A stretch of DNA of 64,000 nt from NCBI RefSeq assembly GCF_000464535.1, contig NW_006916612.1, positions 27,380 to 91,379 on the forward strand, read 5' to 3'. The position numbers were made by a program, and so were the translations under genes. Shown one piece after another: positions 24,658-34,818 of the stretch (position 1 is its first letter; the number at the start of each line of letters is the position of its first letter). The stretch is from Endocarpon pusillum Z07020. Lineage: Eukaryota; Ascomycota; Eurotiomycetes; Verrucariales; Verrucariaceae. The notes beneath the pieces were generated by a model that was given only the letters and a program-made list of their open reading frames with translations, was not told the DNA's origin and did no database searches.

Positions 24658-25027
24658 TACAGTACTAGGTCAAAAGTTTTCGCTCAACCCCACTTTTACA
24701 CTTACTACGTAAAGGCTGCCAAAGACATACTTTTCAACTCAAGTCAACTAATTTTCCTAGGCGATAATCTACTTCAAATAAATTAGGTATAATTATTATA
24801 CAAATTTTAATTCTATTAAGATAGGTCAACTTAATCATATATTCTTTTTTCATCAGAGAAATCAATAATAAAATAATGTATAGGAAAAAAGTTTTATTAA
24901 GCTAATTTCTATCTAGAAGTAGAGTCTCAAGCAGTTACACGCTGTTTTGATTGAGAAATAGGCTTCAAAATAAATTACTTTACGCGTAAAACGCGACATC
25001 AGCGAGAACTTTTGACCGGGTACTGTT
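24658..25027. mobile_element. MITE-like element with 25-bp terminal inverted repeats
   Basis: The ends 24660-24684 and 25001-25025 are inverted repeats matching at 22 of 25 bases (CAGTAC..GGTCAAAAGTT.TCGCT). The left flank is TA and the right flank TT, so a TA target duplication is suspected but imperfect. The interior is strongly AT-rich and non-coding. Size (about 366 bp), the CAGT-type tip and the TA preference suggest a non-autonomous Tc1/mariner derivative. Its ends differ from those of the transposon at 10403. Confidence 0.78.
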
Positions 25028-25259
25028 GCGTTCAACCCTTAGCAGGACAGCCATGCCTGAGACGCAAAGTCTCGCAAACCTATGTACTGCTTCCTGATCA
25101 TACCGGTGACAATTTTACCATTCATATTACGTACGCTCACCACGCTAAAGATGTGAGACATGTAGTGACAATTGGTGGCAAGTGTTACGAACGTGATAAA
25201 GCCTCTGCCTGAAATCATCCCACACGAAAGTTTTTCTATCTCGTTGAATACCGGATTGT

Positions 25260-26478
25260 TCAATTTTGCGTGGTCTGGACACGGGTAGAGTTTGGAGATT
25301 CAGCCCTATCGCCCAGAATTGGCGAGGCCGCGCTTGCTCGATCCTCTGACACATGGGAGAGGACCCTCAAGGTGGGATCACCATGACTGATAGATGGACG
25401 CCGGAGTTCCTCCTCAGGTTTATAAACGTTGGCTTCGAGGTCGTCAAAGTCCTGACCCGGATTTGCAGTCTCGTACTCGCAGGACTTGATGAACCAGAAG
25501 AATCCTGCTGCAAGCAGGGCTCCCAGAATCGGTCCTACCCAGTAGACCCAATGTTCGCTGGGAAACGATCGGTTTGCCACGCACGGTCCAAAGCTTCTGG
25601 CAGGGTTGAGAGATCCGCCAGTATAGTATACTCCTGTGTCAGGTCAGCTTCCACTGAATCAGAAATGGCGTAGGAGCGACCACAAACGAACCTGCTAACT
25701 CAGCAATGAAAAGGGACAGCCCGATACCAATTGGTGCGATGAATGTGCTTTTGTGCTTTTCCGCCGCGAGCATAATGATTGTGAAAACAAGTTGTGCAGT
25801 CAGAAACATCTCGATAAACACCCCTTGGGCGAGGTTCGTTCCTCCGCTCAAGCTCGTAGTTACGGCTAGAGGACCGGGAAAAAGCGCGGCAATAACGCCA
25901 GCCGATGCCATAGCTCCTAACATTTGTGCAATGAAGACAAAACCACCTCGTGCAAAGGGCACTGCACCAATCAGGCAAAGTGCAAGTGTAACCTGTCATA
26001 CATCAGCATGTGAAGCCCCCTCGATGCTAGTCGATCTGGCATACAGCAGGGTTGAACAAGCCACCCGATATTCTGTAGAAGACCCATGCATTGACAGCTA
26101 GCGAAAAGCCAAAACAGAGACTGATGTACATAAGCTGTGAAGGATCGGGGCCTTGAGGAAGGTCTGTGCTCTGGGAGCCGGTTGTGGTTTGAGGTGTGTT
26201 GGCCACCTGGGTACCAGCGAAGGCAATGAACCTATGAGCATTGAGTCAGAAGATGGGCCTCCCTTGGGCTCTGAAAGCACTTACAAAAAGAGAAACGTCC
26301 CAATGAACTCGCCCACCATGGCAATGAAGTGGTTGCGGACATTATCAGGAAGTCGCTTGAAGAAGGGGAGAGGTTTAGGTCCAGCCATGTCTTTCGAGTT
26401 CACTGAGGCCGATTCAGTTTTCTTGCGAGAAGGGAAGAGCCCTGGGAGAAAGCCTCCTTTGGCTTGAAGGTTCTCCAT
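25260..26478 (-). CDS. Aquaporin (MIP family channel)
   Basis: Membrane channel for water or small solutes. Four exons (26478-26285, 26231-26045, 25992-25692, 25633-25260) with introns of 52-58 bp give 351 residues. Both pore motifs are present: GGLFNPAVTLALCL, with an intron directly after the Ala codon of NPA, and GGSLNPARSFGP with the selectivity-filter Arg. Membrane segments include FIAMVGEFIGTFLFL, YISLCFGFSLAVNAWVF and HWVYWVGPILGALLAAGFFWF. Loop A carries a Thr/Gln/Pro-rich extracellular insert (NTPQTTTGSQSTD). The cytosolic tail of about 85 residues is Ser-rich with acidic clusters and may be a phosphoregulatory region. Whether it passes glycerol cannot be told by eye. Confidence 0.93.
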
Positions 26479-27499
26479 CGTTCACTATAAGCAAGAGCGT
26501 CCTGCTGGGCGTAGCTTCCAAGCTTCTAAACTTCCGATGTCAACGGCTGCAGTGTAAGTTTCTCGTAAATGTTAATCCAGGATACACACTCTCGGTGCAG
26601 AGACCATGCACGTTTTATTTCAGACCTTGGATAACCCAGGTAGCTGCTGCAGTTCGAAAACATTGGTAGAACAGCATCGTACGGAAGACGATACAACAGA
26701 ATCGAAGAAGTACGAGAATGACGGCATAGGCGATCTGGGAGGTCTGGCCCCAACAGCCACCACCAACCACTGATGCCAAAGGCGTTCATGCCTGTGGCTC
26801 CTTAATGAAGATCATCACTGTTAGTAGTCTCTAGTGGTGGTGGCCCGGAAGGCAGATTCGTAAAGGTTTCGCATATAAGACAAATGCGACTAATCCAGAG
26901 ATAGTGCATTGCTTGAGCATCCTTACTATGTACACCTACTGTGGTGGAGCAATCGAGTTAGTGCAGAGGGGCAGGGTGGACGTGGCGTCCAGAATGCACA
27001 GATTGTGGTTTGCTGGCGGGGTCAATCGAGATATGCAGCAGCCAATGGAGTCTAAGCCCATCAGATGCTGTTGGTAGTCTGCATATGATGGCGTCTCTGC
27101 AGCGATCCAATATGGTGGGTGGAAATATCGATGGATTCGCCGTGCCGATGTAACACCACCTCAACCACTCCATACATACTGCTGCTTAAGATGCTTCTCT
27201 ACCATGGAATCTGCATCTAGCTAAAGTAGGAGCTCTTACAGTGCTGAGGATGGCAAATGGGAGCATGGGGCAGCACTGCTGCACATTCTGCGTGCAAGCT
27301 CCGCTCACCATGTCCGCTCGAGCTCAACGGTCCCACTTCGTGGACAAGTAGCTACCAGCTCATTCGCTGCCAATCACTTGTACGTTCCATCCGAACGCAG
27401 CGCTCAGCATCGCATCAAAGACCTTACGCTGCATAGGATGCTCAAATACCAAGGGAGACCTGGTTCGTAAATCGTTCGGCTCCGAGATAGACCCTCTCT
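26479..27499. other. Intergenic, no supported gene
   Basis: The aquaporin 5' flank and the hydrolase 3' flank. ORFs at 26526-26789 and 26958-27173 (minus) lack motifs. Confidence 0.35.
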
Positions 27500-29599
27500 C
27501 TAACATCCCAGCGCCGTTTGAACACTTTGCGCCTCCTTCAACCACCCTTCTATCCTCTCTGCAGTGTCACCGACCAGCCTCTCGTACGTTTGTCCTTCAG
27601 GGTTGAACAAGGTTGTGTGCGCGACCACCTCATCCACACCTTCCATGTACACCCGTATCCAAGTGGGATCCCTCACTCCTGTCCTGCGATCTTTTGGTGG
27701 CAGCGTACAAAACTTCCTGTCTCGCTGCTTCCTTACTTTGTGTAGATCACCTTCAGTACTAGCGCCAGTCCTACGCTCTTCGGCGTCCCGAGCCAGATGT
27801 TTCTCGTAGACCTCTGGGTTGAGCGTTGCCGATCGCTTAAGGTTTTGACGCTCTTCAACAGCCTGATTCGCTGCTACTGCCTTGGCGAGCTTGTCGGCCT
27901 CCTTTTTGGCAGCTTTATCCCGCTTCTTGACGAGCTTCTCACGGTCGTTGATGCTTTTCTCCCGGTCCTTCTTAGCACGTTCGTATGCTTTGACCAGTCG
28001 GGCATGGTCTTTTTGTGCAATCTTGAGATGATCTGGGTCTGTGTACTTGGAGGAATTGAAGGCTGGTGGACGTTGCGGCAGGGGAGGAATGGAGGGAAGA
28101 CCATCGTCCTCTCCGGGGTGTTCGGCTACAGGATGACGCGAAGGGCTCTCAGCCTGTTCTTGGCCGATAAGCTGGTGTAGCTTGGGGCTTTCAGAGTCAG
28201 AACCCCTACTTTCAGAGGCAAGCGTAGTTTGAGGAGGTTGATCGCCTTCCTCATTATCCGACATAGGCTTGGGATCCATGTCTTCCAGAGTTTTCTGGAT
28301 TATACCACCATCCACCCGATGCTCCTCAACCGACAGTCGCGGGGTAGACGGCGTGGCGGTGCCACTCTTCATCCCGACTAACTGACCGTCCACGTGTAAG
28401 GTCATATCCTTTAACTCTGTTGCTGGAGGCTCGACGGGGACTTTTGGTGGTTTCAGGCGCCCAGTGCTTGCAGAGTAGTAATTGACAAACCGTACTCGGC
28501 GTAGGAGCCGACCCTGCGAATCTCTCCTCTGGGCCAGCTCATCGACATCCTCCAAGGATCGTACTGCATTGTACCTTCTCTTCAAACCAGGATAGTCTGC
28601 CATGCAGCCGCCAAACTCAAAGTGCGATGTCACGTATTCTTTCGTTGCTTTGGTTAGCCCATCTGAATGCTTGTTGATGAAGTATAGGGCCTTTTCGAGA
28701 CCATTGCGTTGCACGGTCCGCACGTCGTTAGGAAATGCGGGATTGTAGTTAGGATCGTCCGGTATCTGGCTAAGGATGCTTGATGCGAGCGAGCCGGCAG
28801 GGCTCAACAGGCTGCCAGTCCCTGATATAGACGAAGCTGTGGTATCGTTCTGTGGTATCCTGTCGGCGATACCTGTGCCAATCACTCCTGGGTGCATGCC
28901 AAGAAAAGGGGTATCGAAAGCTATGATGCCTAGAATCCGATGCAGGCGTGCATCTGGACCTTTTGGTGAGTATGGTTGTAACAGTGCAACTTCAGCAGCG
29001 AGTATTCCGCCCAAGCTGTGGCCGAGAAGGACAACATCTGTGTCAGGAGACTCATGAGGAGTCAGCCTACCACGGATTAGCTGTTTCTCTGTCCACAAAG
29101 TACCTCACACGAACCAATTGCTGAAGTCATCTCGAGCATGCTCGATGGGTTTTCGTGACTTATATCGGGGATATATCTTTGAATGCACCACGTGTGAATC
29201 TGAAAGAGTGACCGTAAGTACATTATGGACATGTGCCGGAAAACTTTTGAAGCTGCTTTCATTTCCCATGAAGCCATGTATGTAAACCAGTAAAAGAGTC
29301 CGTCTGCTCGCTCCTGCTGACTCGATTGGCCGTAACGACTGCATAGACGAGGAGCGTGGATCCTGGCCGCTCCATTGTTGCTCGTATTCTGGAGGAAGGC
29401 CATATGGATGTGATTGATTTCGCAAGGGAGAGGTTGAGCGTGGTCGGTGGTTGGGCGTCAGATGGTTGGTTTCTCGTCGCCATGGTGGATGAGAAGGAAG
29501 TGAGTCCTGAGATCTTACCGAGGATGAAGACCTTCTACCCTCAGTAGATGGCAACGGGGATGAGGGCCTCGGTGGTAGTGGTGGCCTCGAGGACGACAT
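27500..29599 (-). CDS. Alpha/beta hydrolase (DUF676-type lipase/esterase) with coiled-coil tail
   Basis: Two exons, 29599-29115 and 29066-27500, give 683 residues. The 48-bp intron GTTCGT...GGTAG restores FSNWLTPHES. After a disordered Pro/Ser/Arg-rich N-terminus of about 90 residues, LLLVYIHGFMGNESSF gives the oxyanion-side HGF motif, and VVLLGHSLGGILAAE is the nucleophile elbow with the catalytic Ser. The loop AFDTPFLGMHPGV is typical of fungal DUF676-like serine esterases. Residues about 455-560 form a Lys/Glu/Asp-rich coiled coil (DREKLVKKRDKAAKKEADKL), followed by a conserved-looking C-terminal domain ending EGWLKEAQSVQTALGC. A lipid or ester substrate is likely but unknown. It is divergent from Vam7 with a 335-bp shared upstream region. 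Confidence 0.88.
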
Positions 29600-29934
29600 G
29601 TTATAGGCTTCGGCCTTTGTTCAGACAACGACAGGACTGCACACTCGGAAGGCAGAGGGGCTCTAACATCGTCTCTTGACTGATACATTGTGAGCAGCGC
29701 ATTTAGCAAGGGGATGTATAGGGCGCTAAGAATACGTTTGGTGGAGGAAATAGAGAGCTTGTTGGGGTCCTGCCAGGACTGCGTCACACCACTCTGTATT
29801 TCTTCCTGTAAGTTACTTACTCCGTACTCCGTACTGTAACGTAGATCACAGAACAAAACATGTGGCTCTCACTGTTCATTTTCTAAGCTGCAGCGGTCAG
29901 GTCCAATCTCTCTTCTCGATTCCGCTCTACTATA
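29600..29934. promoter_or_regulatory. Shared divergent promoter region (hydrolase/Vam7)
   Basis: 335 bp separate two head-to-head start codons, so it must carry both promoters. I see a CAACAAG/TTCTTCC pyrimidine-rich stretch near each start but no motif I can name. Confidence 0.4.
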
Positions 29935-31020
29935 ATGGCGCCACAAACAGAAATCTCTATACCCAATACGACTGTGTCAGATACATCTAAACCGTATACC
30001 ATCTACAACATCAGCATCCGCCTTCCTTTGCGCTCCTTCACCGTCCAGAAACGCTATTCCGACTTTACATCGCTCCACGACTCACTCACCAGCCAGGTAG
30101 GCTCGGCTCCGCCAGCTACACTGCCTGCCAAGTCATGGTTCTCGCGCACTGTCTCCAATCCAGACTTCACAGAAGAGCGGCGAAGAGGCCTGGAGCACTA
30201 CCTCCGAACAATCAACGGAAGTGACGACGCGAGATGGCGAAATACGAGTGCATGGAGAAGCTTTTTGAATCTGCCCGGCTCATTATCCGGCCAGATGGGC
30301 ACAAAGGCCGGGGATTTACACTCAGTTCTCTCTGGTCCCGGCGGTGCAGGGGCGCCAATCACTGATGCAGCTGTATGGTTGGATTGCCATAGGGACGTCA
30401 AAGCCCAGCTACATGATGCAAGGTTGCATTTAACAAGTCGAGATCAGGCATCATCGCCACAGAAGCAGCATGAAGCGAGTGCAGCGGCAAAAAGCTGTCT
30501 AGTCAAGGTTGCGGGTATGATCCATGCGCTGGAGGAAGGCTTGAAGAACATACAGCAGGATTCTGGTGGCTGGGAATCACAAAAGCTAGGTGACGGGGAG
30601 GTGAGACGGAGAAAAGATTTGATAGCCACCGCGAAGAAGGAGAAGGATGGCCTGGAAAACCTGTTGAATGCTATGGCAACGAAAAGCAAACTCGACAATG
30701 CTGTCGCAACATTGCATGATACGCAAAAGCTGATAGGCACAAGAACAAAGACGAGTGGAAGGGTCCTCGGAAAAGAAACGGCAGAGACCAGAGAGCTGGA
30801 CAATACGGGTGTATTGCAATTGCAGAAGCAGAAAATGGCAGCCCAAGATCTGAATGTGGAAGAGCTGAGGAAGATTGTGCAGAGACAAAAAGAATTGGGA
30901 GTCGCAATAAATAACGAGCTTGAGGTCCAAAATGAGATGTTGAGAATGGTGGACGAGGATACAGATCGGGTGCAGGCAAAGATTGAGATTGCAAAGAAGC
31001 GGATCGGAAGAATCTCGTGA
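29935..31020 (+). CDS. vam7: Vacuolar SNARE Vam7 (PX + Qc-SNARE)
   Basis: Single exon, 361 residues. Residues about 5-112 form a PX phosphoinositide-binding domain, with FTVQKRYSDFTSLHDSL and the RR/LEHYL helix. The middle is helical. The last about 65 residues are a SNARE heptad region: QLQKQKMAAQDLNVEELRKI then GVAINNELEVQNEMLRMVDE. The central Gln of the zero layer lies in the NNELEVQNEML segment, and the protein has no transmembrane anchor. This arrangement is specific to Vam7, the Qc SNARE that binds PI3P on vacuoles and drives homotypic vacuole fusion with the HOPS complex. Length is close to the family norm. Confidence 0.93.
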   Translation: MAPQTEISIPNTTVSDTSKPYTIYNISIRLPLRSFTVQKRYSDFTSLHDSLTSQVGSAPPATLPAKSWFSRTVSNPDFTEERRRGLEHYLRTINGSDDARWRNTSAWRSFLNLPGSLSGQMGTKAGDLHSVLSGPGGAGAPITDAAVWLDCHRDVKAQLHDARLHLTSRDQASSPQKQHEASAAAKSCLVKVAGMIHALEEGLKNIQQDSGGWESQKLGDGEVRRRKDLIATAKKEKDGLENLLNAMATKSKLDNAVATLHDTQKLIGTRTKTSGRVLGKETAETRELDNTGVLQLQKQKMAAQDLNVEELRKIVQRQKELGVAINNELEVQNEMLRMVDEDTDRVQAKIEIAKKRIGRIS

Positions 31021-31303
31021 TTGTTTATCGTACCCTTTCACAGTTGCTACATCGCCAGTTGTCGATCCTCGTACGGAAGATTAGGGACAGCGTCCACAAA
31101 TTACAAGGGAGCTGCAAACCGTGGCGATGTTTATTGACTCCCAAATTGATGTCAACTCCTCCGACGGGAGGGCCAGCATTGTGTACGGTGCCACAGATTT
31201 ATGTTGGATGCTGGCTTGAGTACCTTCACAGCATGGTGGTGTCAGATACATCGAACACGTATCTGGCGTCCGCCCTCTCGACCACAGGCAAAGATTCGAG
31301 ACA

Positions 31304-33782
31304 TCATTTCGCAGCATTGAACTCCTTCACTTCTTCCTCTGTCACATCAGAGACAGCCGACATTTTCTTGTCGATTAAACTCAGCCGATTCCTTCGAATG
31401 GACCACCACATCTCCCTTCGCTCTCCACCCAATTCTTCTGCCATAATTTTCATCTTGAGTCCACGCAATATATCATTATAGAGCACGGGCTCCTCCAGTT
31501 CTGTCAACTCGGAGCGCATCACACCCAATTCTTCTAGAACGCGATCGTAATTGCTGTTCCCAAAGCTGTCCTTGATCTGGTTTTCAATGATTGCCGCCAT
31601 CTGCTTGACAGCGTCCTTAATGTCTTCAATGTCTTCAGCTCGAGCGAGCGTTTGCTTAAATTCCGGTATTGAGTTCTCGGAGGAGATTTTGGCGCGTTTT
31701 GGCTGTTGACGGAAGAGGTCATCGACATTGAGGCCTGACAGAGGCTTATCGGCTTCGCGGTTGCGCTTTCTGCCTTTGACCTTTGGTGGAACTAGGTAGC
31801 CAGATACGTTAGCTAGTTCCATAACGGAAGAAAATGCAGAATACCTTTCTTTACATCTGCAGCCTTGATTAGTCTTTGCAGTGCGGGCTTGGCCTCTCGC
31901 TGCAGCTCTTCAGGCTGCTCAGAATACTTCAGTAACACCTCAGGAACAGGTGGTACAGGCTCCATGGGTCGAACAGCACGCCAGCGTTTTGCCTGCTCAA
32001 TTCTGTGCAAGACGGGAGAAAATACATCTTCCAGTGCCATGTATTCTCCTGCTTCACCTTCGTCGTTTCTGTCAAAGTGAGAGATGTCCATCTTGTCCAC
32101 GAAGTCGCTCATGGCCTGTGAAAGATCCTTGGTAGGAAGATTTCGATGCTGTGTAACCACCTTGCCAGAGACTGTGACAATCTTATCGATTGGTGGGAAG
32201 CGGTATGAGCGGACATCTTCGCTGAAAGGGAGTTGATTCTCGATCAGGCATTCGTAGTCCTTCTCGACCGAGGGTGAGAGGAGGATAAGAAGTGGATCAG
32301 AGCCGTCTTTCTTGACGACTCTGGCTACGGCGTAAGCATCAAGCTCAAAGAGAGCATGAATCAAGGACGACAGGGCTATCACCGCTTTGTCATTGGTCTT
32401 CTGGGCAATAACTATGTTTGAGGTTCCCATGGCCATGTATCGTTCGTACTGGAAATTGTTAGCTGAGAGTCCATACGGAGTTCTTCGTATGTGTACTTTA
32501 TCCTTTGGCACAAATCCAACAATCTCCATTGCAGCTTCAGATTCTAGCTTCGTAATGTTTTCATCGCTCTCACTAATGGGGACTACCGTGCGTCCATATT
32601 CGTAGCCCTTGGCCAAATCGTCCCTGGCGACATCCTTCTTTCCGCCAGGAGCATCGGCGTCGGCCACCGTGTAAGAATATGCACTTCGAACATTGGTCAG
32701 TGTGTTCCCGTTCCTCTGGATGGCTTCATCCTCCTCGCCGTCCGCCACCACTGTTCCTGTCGATTGTGTTGGCTCGCCACTATCAGACCTCAGAACAAAG
32801 GCACTAGCTGAAGGAGGCTTAGCGATCATGGTACGTGGAAAGCGCTCCACATCAATGCTGAGGGCGGTGTCGTATTCCTTTGGATCTCCTAGTGTCAATG
32901 TCCCTCGGTAAGAATGGACAGGTTTTATCGTCTTCAGTCGTGGGATGTCAAGCTCTTCCACAGCCTGAGCCATGGTGCCAAAAACGCCGTGGCACTTCTC
33001 GGTCAGATCCCGGAGAAATGCCTCATTTTTGGTTTTCTGTGGTGGTTTCTCCTCTTCCTTGAAGCCGTATTCAGGATCATCAAAATCAATACCAAGCACT
33101 ACTAGCTCCATGTTATCGCCATTGATCTTTTTGATAATGTCATTCAGACTGTCTGGGTCGGAATCAATGTAGCCTTTGCCATCAGTCACAAGAACTATTC
33201 GTCTTCTATACTTGAGCTGTTTGCATTGCTTGATGATCATATGTATGGCCAAGACAATGGCGGAAACAGCTGTAAGAAGCATCAGCCCCAGTAGCCAGCA
33301 GGATGAGGAGCCCAACCGTCTCCTCGATCTGTTTTGCTAGGTTTGATGACCTCACGCAGTCTTCTCAGATCCGGCATCAGAATCCTGAACTAAAGATCAG
33401 CTGTCCACCAATCGGTTCCTTTGGTAGGCTGCACACTGAGATATAGGTTGAAACAGCGTAATGTGTGCATAGCTCTCGTCCTCCGCCAGCTCATTCTTCG
33501 TACCTGGATAATTAGTCCCAGAACAAAGAAGGGCTCCACCCTTCCATACCATCTGTTTTAAGGCCCAGGACTCCTATCAGCAACGTCTTTCGTCCCGTGG
33601 CCACCTGGAGAAGGGTCATCCATGTTCCGCACGTTGAGTCCATGATCTCGGACCATTGTAGTGATTTTGTCCCACACATATCGCATTGCCCAGTCGAAAT
33701 CTGTCTCCTTTCGGCCCTGATGCTTTCTACCCATTGAACGCCCAACATCCACGATGTAGACAGTTGCTTCCTTATCCGCCAT
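31304..33782 (-). CDS. ku80: Ku80 subunit of the Ku DNA end-binding complex
   Basis: Partner of Ku70 in non-homologous end joining and telomere maintenance. Six exons (33782-33654, 33604-33550, 33503-33437, 33384-33317, 33269-31845, 31791-31304) with introns of 46-53 bp give 743 residues. The start MADKEATVYIVDVGRSMG and RRRIVLVTDGKGYID form the N-terminal von Willebrand A-like domain; exons 2-4 restore VATGRKTLLIGVLGLKTD and ILMPDLRRLREVI-type segments. The central beta-barrel has GFVPKDKVHIRR and the C-terminal arm has DFVDKMDISHFD. A C-terminal helical domain follows with RKRNREADKPLSGLNVDDLF. The first intron has a weak GTCCGA donor but is required by frame and family. It is divergent from the TMEM205-like gene. 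Confidence 0.94.
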
Positions 33783-34146
33783 GGCTGAAGGGACCGATCC
33801 AAAAGCTCATTAAGCGTTATAGTAACAAAAGCCAGCGCAAAGCGACGCGGCGAAGGTCTTGAGTATCATGACGATTTACCTTTTGCTGCACCATATCAAT
33901 TGTTGTTACGGGTGCCTACACCCTAATAGGCAGCACGTAACCGTAGTAATCTTTTAGCGGTGGGGCAAAATCGCGGATTAACGCGTCATCACGTGTGACT
34001 ATAGATTAGATAAGATCACAGCTTCTTAATATCGTCATGGAAATCAACAACCATCCGTTGGTAGCAAGCTTCTCTTTACACGGACAATAAGCTCTCCCTG
34101 GGAAATAAAATTCAAGCTCCCGAAGTCTTGTACCTCTGTAACTATA
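33783..34146. promoter_or_regulatory. Shared divergent promoter region (ku80/TMEM205-like)
   Basis: 364 bp between two head-to-head start codons. No specific element was recognised. Confidence 0.4.
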
Positions 34147-34818
34147 ATGCCAGACTTATCACTTTTAAAATCTCCCGCTCCATACCACTTGATAAGGTTA
34201 GTAGACTGCGCAGACGCGGCAAACTGACCGCCCCCTAACATTCGTCTGTAGCTATGGTACACTTCTGGGATCGCAAGTGTTTCAGTCTTTCATAGGTGGC
34301 ATTGTAGCATATCGTGCTCTACCCCGGCCCCAATTCTCCTCGCTACAGCAGGCCATCTTTCCGGTCTACTTCTCCATGCAAGCCGCTCTCCCTGTTATCC
34401 TCGCATTGACATACCCCGGCGAACGAACCGCCATCGGTTCCCGGCCGTCAAGCTTATCCGGCGTTCTTGAACAGCAAAATCGGCTGCATGTATTGACGCC
34501 GTTGTTGACGATGCTCGTAACGAGTCTGGCCAACCTTATGGCTGTTGGGCCGGCGACTACTCGGATCATGAAGGAGAGGAAGCACCAAGGTAACTTTCTT
34601 CATCTTCCGTCTGGTATCTGTATGTTTCCTGCTTGGCTGACCAGCATGCAGAAACACGCGATGGTAAGAGAAGCTACGATGCTGGCCCACACAGCAAGGA
34701 GATGCAAATATTGAATCAACGATTTGGGAGAATGCATGGAGTCTCAAGTCTTCTAAATATGGCGGGAGGCCTAGCAACGGTCTGGTATGGAATGGTGCTG
34801 GCTGAGAGGCTGCAGTAA
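34147..34818 (+). CDS. TMEM205-like (DUF4149) membrane protein
   Basis: Three exons (34147-34196, 34252-34589, 34652-34818) with introns of 55 and 62 bp give 184 residues. The N-terminus reads MPDLSLLKSPAPYHLISYGT after splicing, and the DUF4149 signature SQVFQSFIGGIVAYRALPRP follows. Four hydrophobic segments are seen: the first around YGTLLGSQVFQSFIGG, then AIFPVYFSMQAALPVILAL, LTPLLTMLVTSLANLMAVGP and the C-terminal VSSLLNMAGGLATVWYGMVL. The conserved RFGRMHGVSSL motif precedes the last span. Fungal members are small ER or mitochondrial membrane proteins of unknown function. Confidence 0.9.
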
